Notes: generated from the letters alone by a model not told the origin. A stretch of DNA of 64,000 bases from HGM04593 sp045647745 (GCA_045647745.1 JAZRMQ010000026.1:1-64000), one strand, 5' to 3'; shown: positions 45,467 through 54,223, numbered from the stretch's first letter. Translations and numbers: made by a program.

Positions 45467-47979
45467 AAAGATACATCTTTCTTCCACTCCTTTTCTGCAC
45501 CCTGCTTAGCATAGCACAGAACCGAGTAACCGTCTCACCGGCAGAACCTATGGAGCAAGCAGTCTCGGGGCATTATGCAGGCTGGATAAAAGGAGAATTA
45601 TCAACTTACGGCGGATGCAATTTCCCCAACGTGCCCTGCGCCGATGGTGGAGAAAAAGTATTCTACCCCAAAGCTTACGGAGCCAGCGTGCAGGTGCCCG
45701 GAGGTGCTGTATATCTGGGTGGAGCTAATGCACAAGCATCGCAAAGCGAGTGCCTGTTCATCAATGCCACAGATGGCGCAAAAACCACCATTGCCCCACT
45801 GCCAAAAGCATTGGACAATTTTGCAGCTACCTACCACGACGCCACTCTTTGGGTTGCCGGAGGACAAACAAATGGTGTGCCCAACAGAGATGTATATGCC
45901 TTGCCATTCCCCAGTGAAGGCAAAGAATGGAGTGTCGTTGCCACGCTACCCGATGAGTGCCGACTACAACCCTGCGTAGCCGTGCAGAACACCGCCACCG
46001 GCTCTGCCCTTTTTGTTTTTGGCGGATACCAGCCAAAGAGCGAGGGACAGGAGGCAAAAGTGCACACAGACGGCGTATATATCCCAGTAGCAGAACTTAA
46101 AAAAGGCCACACGACACCGGCACAATGGAGACGTACCTCACAATCTTTTGCACGAGCATACAATGCGGTAGACGAGGAAAGCGAACAACTGCTACAAGCA
46201 ATTGTAGGCAGCACTTGCAGCCCATTAGGATACAGCCACGTGCTGTTCTTTGGAGGCGTTAATCACGATATTTTCCTTAGCGCCATCACAGGAAAGCAAG
46301 ATAGCTTGTACTTGCGTCACACGCCTCAATGGTACCGTTTCCGCGAGGATGTGCTTACCTATCATACAATCACCGACTCGTGGGGGCTCTTGCCCGGCGA
46401 CAGCCTGTTGGCACGTGCCGGCGCCTGCCTCACTCCCGAGGTTGGCGGAAAAGGTTGGAGCTACAGCGGAGGCGAACTTATGCCGGGTGTACGCAGTAGC
46501 GATGTAACACATATAGAAATTACCAATGACAAGAATTTCGGTTGGCTCAACTGGAGCGTTCTTGCCCTTTACCTCATAGCAATGCTAGGAATGGGCTTCT
46601 ACTTTATGCGCAAGGAGAACAGTGCCGATGATTTCTTTAAGGGCGGCGGCCGCATACCTTGGTGGGCAGCCGGTATAAGCATCTATGCAACGATGCTCTC
46701 AGCCATCACATATATGACAATACCTGCAAAAGCCTACACCACCAATTGGACCTACTATCCGATGCTGTGGATGATACTGCTCGTCAGCTTCCCCGTCATA
46801 AAATACTATCTTCCCTACTTTCGCAAACTTAATGTTTCCAGCGCCTACGAGATTCTAGAAAAACGTTTCAACCTCTTCACTCGAATGTTGGCCTCTACGC
46901 TCTTCTGTATATTTATGATTGTGCGTATGGCTATTGTGCTGTATCTCCCATCATTAGCGCTCACCGCCGTAACCGGCATCGACATCTATTTGTGCATAGT
47001 GCTTATGGGATTAATCACCATTGTCTACTGCACAATGGGTGGCGTTGAAGCTGTAATCTGGGGAGATGTTGTACAAGGATTAATACTTGTCTTTGGTGCT
47101 GTATTTGCCGTCATATATTTAGCTGTTGGCACCGAGGGCGGTATCAGCGGTTGCATCAACATTGCACTGGAGAACGACAAATTACAGCTGTTTGATTGGA
47201 ACAACACGTGGTCGCAGGCCACTTGGTGGGTTATCATCATTGGCGGCTTGGCAAACAATCTTATCTCCTACACCTCGGACCAGACTGTTATCCAGCGTTA
47301 CCTCACCACCCCCGACGAGAAGTCGGCCGGCCGCGGAATTTTGGTCAATGGAGTGATGAGCGTGTTTGTATCCGTAGCCTTTTATATGATAGGAACGGGA
47401 CTCTACACATTCTACAAGACACACCCGGCAGAACTTGATATAACAATGGGACAATCAGACGCAATATTCCCATTCTTTATGATGAGCCAGATGCCAGCCG
47501 GCATTGCAGGCGTGCTCATTGCTGCCATCTTTGCAGCGACAATGAGTACAATCTCGAGCAATATAAACAGTGTTGCCACAGCCTTTTCTATCGACTTTTG
47601 GAAACGCTTTCGTTCATCAACAACCGACTCACAGCTTGTGGGTGTTGCTCGCTGGGCATCAGTGGTCAGTGGTATGATTGGATTGTTGCTCGCCCTGTTT
47701 ATGGCCACTTGGAACATACAATCATTCCTTGACTTTTTCAACGAAATTCTAGGATTGCTCACCAGTGGCTTGGGTGGACTATTCTTTATTGCCGTATTTA
47801 TGAAGCGAGTCAAGGGTTACGCAGCTCTCGCAGGATTTGTTGCAGGAGAGGTTGTCGTGTTCCTGATGAGTGAATACACCAACGCCAACTTCCTGCTTTT
47901 TGGAGCCACCGGTATGTTGGTAAGCATCGTTGTTGCGTGGATACTCTCCATTGGCTCATACCTCAAGAGCAACAAATAG
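45463..47979 (+). CDS. Fusion of periplasmic sialic acid mutarotase-like Kelch domain and SSS symporter
   Basis: 838 residues. Signal peptide ends SIAQ (residue 19). Residues about 25-355 form a Kelch-type beta-propeller (AVYLGGANAQ, LWVAGGQTNG, LFVFGGYQ, VLFFGGVNHD), like the cyclically permuted NanM/YjhT N-acetylneuraminate mutarotases. Residues about 362-838 are a sodium/solute symporter: thirteen or so membrane helices, with MLSAITYMTIPAKAY and ISYTSDQTVIQRYL as SSS motifs. One chain thus converts the anomer outside and carries sialic acid inward with Na+. Such fused proteins are known in Bacteroidetes. Overlaps the epimerase gene by 4 nt. Confidence 0.9.
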   Translation: MKRYIFLPLLFCTLLSIAQNRVTVSPAEPMEQAVSGHYAGWIKGELSTYGGCNFPNVPCADGGEKVFYPKAYGASVQVPGGAVYLGGANAQASQSECLFINATDGAKTTIAPLPKALDNFAATYHDATLWVAGGQTNGVPNRDVYALPFPSEGKEWSVVATLPDECRLQPCVAVQNTATGSALFVFGGYQPKSEGQEAKVHTDGVYIPVAELKKGHTTPAQWRRTSQSFARAYNAVDEESEQLLQAIVGSTCSPLGYSHVLFFGGVNHDIFLSAITGKQDSLYLRHTPQWYRFREDVLTYHTITDSWGLLPGDSLLARAGACLTPEVGGKGWSYSGGELMPGVRSSDVTHIEITNDKNFGWLNWSVLALYLIAMLGMGFYFMRKENSADDFFKGGGRIPWWAAGISIYATMLSAITYMTIPAKAYTTNWTYYPMLWMILLVSFPVIKYYLPYFRKLNVSSAYEILEKRFNLFTRMLASTLFCIFMIVRMAIVLYLPSLALTAVTGIDIYLCIVLMGLITIVYCTMGGVEAVIWGDVVQGLILVFGAVFAVIYLAVGTEGGISGCINIALENDKLQLFDWNNTWSQATWWVIIIGGLANNLISYTSDQTVIQRYLTTPDEKSAGRGILVNGVMSVFVSVAFYMIGTGLYTFYKTHPAELDITMGQSDAIFPFFMMSQMPAGIAGVLIAAIFAATMSTISSNINSVATAFSIDFWKRFRSSTTDSQLVGVARWASVVSGMIGLLLALFMATWNIQSFLDFFNEILGLLTSGLGGLFFIAVFMKRVKGYAALAGFVAGEVVVFLMSEYTNANFLLFGATGMLVSIVVAWILSIGSYLKSNK

Positions 47980-48026
47980 ACCACACGAAATATTATAAAA
48001 GGGAAAACTCCTACCATCTTTAGGAA

Positions 48027-48072
48027 TACCCCCTGCAATGATTAGGAATAATCAATTGCAGGGGGATTTTTG
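48027..48072 (+). terminator. Terminator of the sialic acid operon
   Basis: accccctgcaatgatt pairs with aatcaattgcaggggg (one bulged base) and is followed by atttttg. Confidence 0.8.
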
Positions 48073-48086
48073 TACCAATATCTTTG
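48056..48086 (+). promoter_or_regulatory. Promoter for the small cationic protein genes
   Basis: TTG at 48056-48058 and TATCTTTG at 48079-48086 with 20-nt spacing. The upstream element lies within the terminator hairpin of the preceding operon. Confidence 0.55.
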
Positions 48087-48135
48087 CGACAGACAAAAGA
48101 GATAAAAACAGGTTTAACATTAAAATTTAAGAGCT

Positions 48136-48501
48136 ATGAAAAAGATGATGATTTTTGCAGTGATGATGAGCGCAATGCTTATGCCTGCACAGATGATGGC
48201 AAAAAACAACAAGGACAATGCCAAGCCTAGAGTAGAAAACCGAGTAGAAAATAAAAAAGAGAAGAGAGACGATAGAAACTACAAAAACGACTACAAGTTC
48301 GACAACAAAAAAGATTATAACAAAAAAGACAAATACGATAAAAAACCTAACAAGCCCAAGCCAATAATTATAAAAAAGCCCAAGCCTCGTCCAGAGCCCA
48401 AACCTAAAGTTCAAGTGAATGTGATAAACAATGTTAACCCCGTTGGCGCAGTTGCATCAGTGATAGGCCTTGCAGCATTAGTAGCAATAATAGCCAACTA
48501 A
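48136..48501 (+). CDS. Small cationic, Lys/Pro-rich exported protein (paralogue A)
   Basis: 121 residues. The N-terminus MKKMMIFAVMMSAMLMPAQ is a signal peptide; the mature part starts KNNKDNAKPRVENR and is strongly basic (KKDYNKKDKYDKK, then a Pro/Lys stretch KPNKPKPIIIKKPKPRPEP). The last 25 residues (VNPVGAVASVIGLAALVAII) are hydrophobic and could re-insert in a membrane. No domain recognised; low complexity. The next gene encodes a paralogue with nearly the same first 36 residues. The frame uses codons similar to its neighbours, so I call it real. Function unknown. Confidence 0.72.
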   Translation: MKKMMIFAVMMSAMLMPAQMMAKNNKDNAKPRVENRVENKKEKRDDRNYKNDYKFDNKKDYNKKDKYDKKPNKPKPIIIKKPKPRPEPKPKVQVNVINNVNPVGAVASVIGLAALVAIIAN

Positions 48502-48543
48502 ACAGAGAAAAAGAAATTTATTAACCTTAAAAAACTTGCAACT

Positions 48544-48957
48544 ATGAAGAAGATGATGTTTATTGCAGTGATAATGAGCGCAATGCTTATGCCTGCACAG
48601 ATGATGGCAAAGAATAACAGGGACAATGCAAAGCCCAGAGTAGAAAACAGAATAAACAATAAAAAGGATTTTAAAGTAGCAGCAAAGAGAGCAAATAAAA
48701 AAGACAAGTTTGCCAAGGCGCGCCCCATTAAGGTCAACGATAAGAAGTTTAGAGATAACAGACGAGCAAAGAAGCCCATAGCAAGGGCCAGAATGAGAAA
48801 ACCGGCTCCACGATTCAAGCCTATGCCACGTCCGATACCCCGTCCGCGACCACTGCCACGCCCTATTTATCACAATCACTGCTGCGCAAATGATGTAGTA
48901 GAAACAGCAGCAACAATTGTTGGAATAGCTACATTAGCAGCCCTGATTGCCGACTAA
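48544..48957 (+). CDS. Small cationic, Arg/Pro-rich exported protein (paralogue B)
   Basis: 137 residues, a tandem duplicate of the gene 42 nt upstream. The signal peptide (MKKMMFIAVIMSAMLMPAQMMA) and following KNNRDNAKPRVENR are almost identical, but the middle differs: Lys/Arg-rich (KKDFKVAAKRANKKDKFAK), then an Arg/Pro stretch (PRPIPRPRPLPRPIYHNH) with a Cys pair (CCAND). A hydrophobic tail (ETAATIVGIATLAALIAD) closes it. Probably cotranscribed with paralogue A; both are followed by one terminator. Function unknown. Confidence 0.72.
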   Translation: MKKMMFIAVIMSAMLMPAQMMAKNNRDNAKPRVENRINNKKDFKVAAKRANKKDKFAKARPIKVNDKKFRDNRRAKKPIARARMRKPAPRFKPMPRPIPRPRPLPRPIYHNHCCANDVVETAATIVGIATLAALIAD

Positions 48958-49030
48958 TAAAAAAGTGCTTAAATAAAAATAATGAATTTGTAGAAAGGTA
49001 AATAGCACTTAACAATTGATTAGAAATACC

Positions 49031-49074
49031 AACAGAGGAGAACGACAGCTTAAAAACGTTCTCCTCTGTTTTAC
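49031..49074 (+). terminator. Terminator after the cationic protein pair
   Basis: aacagaggagaacg (49031-49044) pairs perfectly with cgttctcctctgtt (49057-49070), then tta. Confidence 0.8.
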
Positions 49075-49215
49075 GCTGTAAACACAGCAAAAAGATAATA
49101 CAATTCAATAATATGGTTTATCCAACTCAAAAATTTCGGACAGTGCAAAATTAGTGGCAGTGCAACAGCAATGCAATAACAAATAATTATGAATATGAAA
49201 ATAACCGATAGCAAC

Positions 49216-49286
49216 ATCTATCTATTTTGCCCTACTTTAGTTATAAATAACTAAAAAAAAGGAAATTTTAAGATAATCTATCTATT
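49216..49286 (+). promoter_or_regulatory. Palindrome and direct repeats upstream of feoAB
   Basis: A perfect palindrome, tttagttat-aa-ataactaaa, spans 49236-49255. It is flanked by two identical 11-nt direct repeats, atctatctatt, at 49216-49226 and 49276-49286; the second overlaps the -33 part of the candidate feoAB promoter. Such an arrangement fits an operator for an iron-responsive (Fur or DtxR-type) regulator, though I cannot match it to a known box. Confidence 0.5.
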
Positions 49287-49315
49287 GTCAATGTTATAAA
49301 AGAGAACTATTTTTG
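49285..49315 (+). promoter_or_regulatory. feoAB promoter
   Basis: TTG at 49285-49287 and TATTTTTG at 49308-49315, spaced by 20 nt; the leader to the ATG at 49385 is about 65 nt. Confidence 0.6.
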
Positions 49316-49384
49316 CATAAAGCAAAAATAGGAATCAAAAGGTTTTTCTTTTCACATAGAAAAACCACAAGAATATTATTTGAG

Positions 49385-51883
49385 ATGAAATTATCGGAGC
49401 TGAAAAATGGCGAAACAGCGGTCATTGTACGTTTGTCGGGGCACGGCGGCTTTCGTAAACGCATAATGGAGATGGGGTTCATTCGAGGAGAGAAGGTAAC
49501 CTCGGTGCTCGATTCTCCAATGCACGACCCTATAAAGTACAATGTTATGGGGTACGAGGTGCTTTTACGTCGCAACGAAGCTGCAATGATAGAGGTGCTT
49601 CCCGAGGAGGATGCTAAGCGCGAACTATCACCAGCGCCAACATATAATTGCATCTCATTGTGCGACAATTGTGCCGGATGCAACGGACAATGCAGCAGCA
49701 ACTACAAAAATGCGACAGAAAGACGAAATGTCATCAACGTTGCACTAGTAGGCAACCCAAATAGTGGCAAGACCTCTATTTTTAATGCTCTGGCAAACAA
49801 AAACGAACACGTCGGCAACTATAGTGGTGTTACAGTAGATGCAAAGACGGGTAGTTTCAACTACAAGGGCTACCGCATAAACCTCACCGATTTGCCGGGA
49901 ACATACTCTATTGCAGCCTACTCGCCCGAGGAGATATATGTACGCCGACACCTCTTTGAGCAGATGCCCGATATTATCATAAATTCAGTTGTTGCATCGA
50001 ACCTAGAGCGCAATCTCTACCTCACCACAGAGCTCATTGATATGAATTTGCGCACCGTTATTGCGCTGAATATGTATGATGAGCTATTAGCACAAGGAGC
50101 GCAAGTGGACTACAAGCATCTTGGTGATATGATTGGTGTCCCTATGATACCTACCGTTGCACGCAATAACAAAGGGCTCGACAAGTTGTTGGATACTGTA
50201 ATAGAAATTTTCGAAGGTAAAAACAGGGCAACCCGCCACATACATATTAACTACGGAAATATAATTGAGGAACAGATTGCACCACTATCGGCCGAGATGC
50301 ACAAAGCTGATGACCTGCCACAACAGTTTCCGGTGCGCTACTGGGCACTCAAATTGCTTGAGAATGACCAAGAAGCATTACGCAATCTTTCAAATTGCCT
50401 CGAGGTTGAAAAATGGAAGGCAATGGCCGAGGAGGGCGCGAAAAAAATTGAAACACAAACAGGCTCTGATGTCTTACTCAAGCCACAAAGGCATCTTGGG
50501 ATAGGGCACGGAGTAGATGTAGAGACAGCTATCAGTGGTGCAAAATATGGTTTTATCAATGGAGCGTTGCAAGAGACATTTAAGCCGGGCAACAAAGATA
50601 CACTAAAAAAGACACACCGCATCGACCGCCTTGTAGCAAACCGCTGGCTCGGATTTCCAATATTTTTACTCGTTATGTGGGCAATGTTCAGTTCGGTCTT
50701 TCTGCTTGGTGCCTATCCACAAGAGTGGATTGAGATGCTTTTTGCTTGGATTGGTGAATATACCACAAAAATTCTGCCACAAGGAGCATTCCAAGATTTG
50801 CTTGTAAACGGAATAATAAGTGGCATTGGCAGCGTAGCTGTATTTATTCCACAGATTTTGATATTGTATCTTTTTATTTCTTTGATGGAAGATTCGGGAT
50901 ATATGGCACGCGCGGCTTTCATTATGGACAAGCTGATGCACAAGATGGGGCTACACGGAAAATCGTTTATTCCAATGCTTATGGGCTTTGGTTGCAATGT
51001 ACCCGCTATAATGGCAACACGCACCATCGAGAGCCGTAGCAGTCGCATTATAACTATATTAATTACTCCCTTTATGTCGTGCAGCGCACGCCTACCCGTG
51101 CTAATATTGTTCACCGGAGCATTTTTCCCCGAGCACGCAGCTCTTGTTCTTATGGGACTTTATCTGCTGGGCATTGTTGTAGCGATAGTCACTGCACGCC
51201 TTCTGCGCCTTGTAAAATTCCAAAAAGACGAGACTCCTTTTGTTATGGAGCTCCCCCCCTATCGTTTGCCGACACTGCGTGCAACGTTGCGCCATATGTG
51301 GGAAAAGTGCTCACAATACATAAAGAAGATTGGAACAGTAATTTTATTATCGACCATAGTTATATGGTTCTTGAGTTACTACCCAAGGCCAAACGAGGGC
51401 AAAGAACAAAGAGTGCAGAATAAAGAGTACAGCACAAAGAGCGCTGTTGAGAATGAATATAATTTTGAGCAAATTACAGAAGAGGCAACCATCAGTGGTA
51501 TCAATAAACACTCTTTCATTGCTATGCTTGGTCGCGCAGTGGAGCCGATGCTTGCACCCATTGGACAAAATTGGCGTTCGAGCATTGCTATAATAACCAG
51601 CATACCGGCAAAAGAGCTTGTAGTGAGCACCTTGGGAGTGCTTTACAGCAGCGACTCCGACGAGAGCGTCACAGATGACCTGAAAGCATCGGGTGACTTT
51701 ATGCCACGCTCGGCAGCAGCCTTCCTAGTATTTATTTTGCTCTTTTTCCCCTGCATTGCAACCATTGCAGCCATTGCAAATGAGACAGGCAGCAAAAAAT
51801 GGGCACTATTCTCAATCATATACAACACAGCCATTGCTTGGATAGTTGCATATATTGTGTACGCCATCGGTGGGTTATTATAA
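49385..51883 (+). CDS. feoB: Ferrous iron transporter, FeoA-FeoB fusion
   Basis: About 832 residues from the ATG at 49385. Residues 1-75 are a FeoA-type SH3-like domain (MKLSELKNGETAVIVRL, MGFIRGEKV). A Cys-rich linker follows: C89, C93, C96, C99, C103. The GTPase domain begins with GNPNSGKTSIFN (G1, about 123-134), then NYSGVTVD (G2/switch) and DLPGTYSI (G3). The rest is the FeoB membrane part with two gate regions (SGYMARAAFIMDKLMHKMGLHG and GCNVPAIMATRTI) and an extra hydrophilic insertion of about 45 residues before the last membrane segments. It imports Fe2+. The following hemerythrin gene starts 19 nt downstream. Confidence 0.95.
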   Translation: MKLSELKNGETAVIVRLSGHGGFRKRIMEMGFIRGEKVTSVLDSPMHDPIKYNVMGYEVLLRRNEAAMIEVLPEEDAKRELSPAPTYNCISLCDNCAGCNGQCSSNYKNATERRNVINVALVGNPNSGKTSIFNALANKNEHVGNYSGVTVDAKTGSFNYKGYRINLTDLPGTYSIAAYSPEEIYVRRHLFEQMPDIIINSVVASNLERNLYLTTELIDMNLRTVIALNMYDELLAQGAQVDYKHLGDMIGVPMIPTVARNNKGLDKLLDTVIEIFEGKNRATRHIHINYGNIIEEQIAPLSAEMHKADDLPQQFPVRYWALKLLENDQEALRNLSNCLEVEKWKAMAEEGAKKIETQTGSDVLLKPQRHLGIGHGVDVETAISGAKYGFINGALQETFKPGNKDTLKKTHRIDRLVANRWLGFPIFLLVMWAMFSSVFLLGAYPQEWIEMLFAWIGEYTTKILPQGAFQDLLVNGIISGIGSVAVFIPQILILYLFISLMEDSGYMARAAFIMDKLMHKMGLHGKSFIPMLMGFGCNVPAIMATRTIESRSSRIITILITPFMSCSARLPVLILFTGAFFPEHAALVLMGLYLLGIVVAIVTARLLRLVKFQKDETPFVMELPPYRLPTLRATLRHMWEKCSQYIKKIGTVILLSTIVIWFLSYYPRPNEGKEQRVQNKEYSTKSAVENEYNFEQITEEATISGINKHSFIAMLGRAVEPMLAPIGQNWRSSIAIITSIPAKELVVSTLGVLYSSDSDESVTDDLKASGDFMPRSAAAFLVFILLFFPCIATIAAIANETGSKKWALFSIIYNTAIAWIVAYIVYAIGGLL

Positions 51884-51902
51884 GAATTTAACAATAAACA
51901 AA

Positions 51903-52607
51903 ATGAATCATAAAACTACAATATACTATCAACGAATGAAGATGGCCGACCTTGTGGCCAGTGACATAAGCCTGCTGTCGATACTGCAACGCCTGAACAT
52001 TGCGCTTGGATTCGGAGAGGCAACAGTTGCCGAGGTGTGCGCACAGCACAATATTTCGGTCGACCTGTTTCTGATGATATGCAATATCTACTCTTTCCGT
52101 GATTATCAGCCACAGATAGAGACACTGACCGATGAAGATATAAAATACATAACAATGTATCTGCGTGCATCACACAAATACTACTCTACCATCTGCTTTC
52201 CATCGTTGCACAACAACATTCACAAGATGGTAAAGGAACTTGATGAGGTAAGCCGCAAACTGATTGATAAGTTTTACGACGACTACGACAACGAGGTAAA
52301 CAATCACTTCCAATATGAGGAAGAGGTTGTCTTTCCATACATTGAAAAGCTGCTGAACAACAAGTTGAGTGGCGACAAAGGGTTCAGAATTTCACTATTC
52401 GAACACAGCCACGGCAACATCAACGAGAAACTCAATGATTTGAGCAATATTATCATAAAATACCTGAGCAAGGATTATACATCGCAGTTGAGATTTGACA
52501 TTCTCAACGAAATTCACTGCATTGGAAACGACCTTTTAAAGCATTCCGACATTGAGAACAGGTTGCTTGTTCCACTAGTGGAAAAAATTGAATTGCGCTA
52601 TGAATAA
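51903..52607 (+). CDS. Hemerythrin-domain (HHE) protein
   Basis: About 234 residues, cytosolic. Residues 1-70 form an N-terminal helical domain like that of RIC/ScdA iron-sulfur repair proteins (MADLVASDISLLSILQRLNIALGFGEATVAEVC, over about 12-45), followed by a four-helix hemerythrin bundle with ligands in YLRASHKYY, SLHNNIHKM, NHFQYEEEVVFPYIE, FEHSHGNIN and LLKHSDIENRLLVP. Such a di-iron site binds O2, NO or iron. It could supply iron to Fe-S centres damaged by oxidants. It is followed by a LuxR-type regulator overlapping by 8 nt and likely shares the feoAB transcript. Confidence 0.85.
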   Translation: MNHKTTIYYQRMKMADLVASDISLLSILQRLNIALGFGEATVAEVCAQHNISVDLFLMICNIYSFRDYQPQIETLTDEDIKYITMYLRASHKYYSTICFPSLHNNIHKMVKELDEVSRKLIDKFYDDYDNEVNNHFQYEEEVVFPYIEKLLNNKLSGDKGFRISLFEHSHGNINEKLNDLSNIIIKYLSKDYTSQLRFDILNEIHCIGNDLLKHSDIENRLLVPLVEKIELRYE

Positions 52608-53193
52608 GGAGGGTAAATACAACATTGTGCTCATTGAGCCATCTGAAATTATAGCAACCGGCATCTCGGCTATAATAAACAGTAACCCTAAATTCAATGT
52701 TACACAGACACTGAATGACCCTTCGTACTACAACTCGAATAACAACGACATTGACATTGTAATAATAAACCCAACGGTTGTAGATTATAACGACAGGCTT
52801 GATATACGCTCTTGGTTAGGTGTTGGCAACACCGCGCTTGTGGCACTCACGCATAGTAACTACGAAGAGAGTGTCCTGCGACAATATGATGAGTGCATTG
52901 GTGTTTATGACAGCGCTGCACGCATAATACAAAAGCTAAAGAATGCAATTGACGAGAACAGCAAAAACCCCAAGAACGACCTCAACGAGCTCTCTTCGCG
53001 CGAAAAAGATATTCTCGCAGCAGTAGCAATGGGAAAGACCAACAAGGAGATTGCCGACGAGTTCAATATCTCAATATATACAGTAATATCACACCGCCGT
53101 AACATTTCGCAAAAATTAGGCATCAACAGTATACCGGGACTAACCGTCTATGCGATTATGAATAAATTGGTGGATATCTCGGATTTTGGATAA
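52600..53193 (+). CDS. NarL/LuxR-type regulator with degenerate receiver domain
   Basis: About 197 residues. Residues 1-115 are receiver-like (YNIVLIEPSEIIATGISAIIN) but the phospho-acceptor Asp is not where expected: the third strand reads IDIVIINPTVVD, i.e. Asn at the likely position, and no DE/DD acidic pair is seen in the first loop (IEPSE). It ends in a LuxR-type HTH: LSSREKDILAAVAMGKTNKEIADEFNISIYTVISHRRNISQKLG (about 134-178). It therefore probably does not need phosphorylation. The gene overlaps the hemerythrin gene by 8 nt; together they may form a redox or nitric-oxide response pair, by inference. Confidence 0.82.
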   Translation: MNKEGKYNIVLIEPSEIIATGISAIINSNPKFNVTQTLNDPSYYNSNNNDIDIVIINPTVVDYNDRLDIRSWLGVGNTALVALTHSNYEESVLRQYDECIGVYDSAARIIQKLKNAIDENSKNPKNDLNELSSREKDILAAVAMGKTNKEIADEFNISIYTVISHRRNISQKLGINSIPGLTVYAIMNKLVDISDFG

Positions 53194-53200
53194 AAAGATT

Positions 53201-53668
53201 ATGGCCGAAGAATTACACATTGCACAGGGTGGCAAGGAGGAGAAATATGCGCTGCTATACAAGCAGATAGCTGCAGTTATTGAGAGCGAGAGCGACACAA
53301 TTGCCATTATGGCAAATGTTGCAGCGATGATACACCACACATTTGGGTTCTGGTGGACAGGGTTCTACCGTGTGATTGACAACGAACTTATTCTTGGACC
53401 TTTTCAAGGGCCTTTAGCGTGCAGCCGCATCGCATACGGAAAAGGAGTCTGCGGCACAGCGTGGAGGGAAAAACGCACACAGGTAGTACCCGACGTCGAG
53501 TTATTTCCCGGGCACATTGCCTGCAGCAGCGCATCGAAAAGCGAGATTGTCGTTCCGTTATTCAAAGAAAACGAAGTTATTGCAGTGTTGGATATTGATA
53601 GCGAAGAACTTGCCACGTTCGACGATACAGACAAGCTGTGGCTCGAAAGGATTGTGGAACTTTTATAA
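53201..53668 (+). CDS. Free methionine-(R)-sulfoxide reductase (GAF type)
   Basis: About 155 residues from the ATG at 53201 (a TTG five codons upstream is possible). A single GAF fold with the three family cysteines: LACSRI (about Cys 74), KGVCGTAW (about Cys 84) and GHIACSSASKSEIVVP (about Cys 108). It reduces free methionine-R-sulfoxide using thioredoxin. The gene follows the hemerythrin and regulator genes closely, in an oxidative-stress-like group, and is ended by a terminator shared with the convergent DUF454 gene. Confidence 0.92.
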   Translation: MAEELHIAQGGKEEKYALLYKQIAAVIESESDTIAIMANVAAMIHHTFGFWWTGFYRVIDNELILGPFQGPLACSRIAYGKGVCGTAWREKRTQVVPDVELFPGHIACSSASKSEIVVPLFKENEVIAVLDIDSEELATFDDTDKLWLERIVELL

Positions 53669-53672
53669 GATT

Positions 53673-53708
53673 AAAGGATGTATTCTGAGAAAGATTACAT
53701 CCTTTTTT
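53673..53708. terminator. Bidirectional terminator
   Basis: aaaggatgta (53673-53682) pairs with tacatccttt (53695-53704), followed by a T-run. Its right arm includes the stop codon of the leftward DUF454 gene. Confidence 0.75.
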
Positions 53709-54063
53709 TCAGCGTCTTATAGCTTAGTATGTGTATTGTCACCCCCAATGCTATGACAAGAAAGATTGTACTCAGCCACCACTCTTCGGCAACAAAAAAA
53801 GCGCAATAAAGCAACGTTGCCCACACCATTGACACCGAAACAATCTTCACACGCAACGGCAAAGCCTTATGTTCTCTGAAATTCTTTATGTATACCCCAA
53901 GATATTTATGCGACATCAACCAATCATACAACCTTTGCGAGCTACGCATATATAGTGTAGCCGAGAGCAACAAAAAGGGAGTCGTAGGCAACACAGGCAG
54001 AAATATACCCATAATGCCCAACACAAGAGAAACGCTACCAAAAAATGCCAGAAGAATTTTCAT
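53695..54063 (-). CDS. DUF454 (YbaN-type) inner-membrane protein
   Basis: About 122 residues from the ATG at 54063. Three membrane segments, with the family's signature near the N-terminus (LGIMGIFLPVLPTTPFLLLSATLYMRSS, about 16-43) and a basic stretch (FREHKALPLRVKI). Function of the family is not established. A TACCTTCG box (complement 54082-54089) is 19 nt upstream. Convergent with the methionine sulfoxide reductase gene. Confidence 0.83.
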   Translation of the reverse strand: MKILLAFFGSVSLVLGIMGIFLPVLPTTPFLLLSATLYMRSSQRLYDWLMSHKYLGVYIKNFREHKALPLRVKIVSVSMVWATLLYCAFFVAEEWWLSTIFLVIALGVTIHILSYKTLKKRM

Positions 54064-54223
54064 ATTTTTTATTTGCCAACGCGAAGGTACAAAAAAAACC
54101 GATAGCGGACACAAGAGTAACAATGAGTTAATATTTTTTCAGAAAAAACCTTTTTTATACATATTTTTTTGTACATTGCACCCAATAAAAGAAACATTGT
54201 CTAACCTTAAACTCCCTACAGCT

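Noticed and set aside
53888..54223. N-terminal extension of the DUF4488-like protein
   Set aside because: The extension is antisense to the DUF454 gene, and a clear signal peptide begins at 54224.
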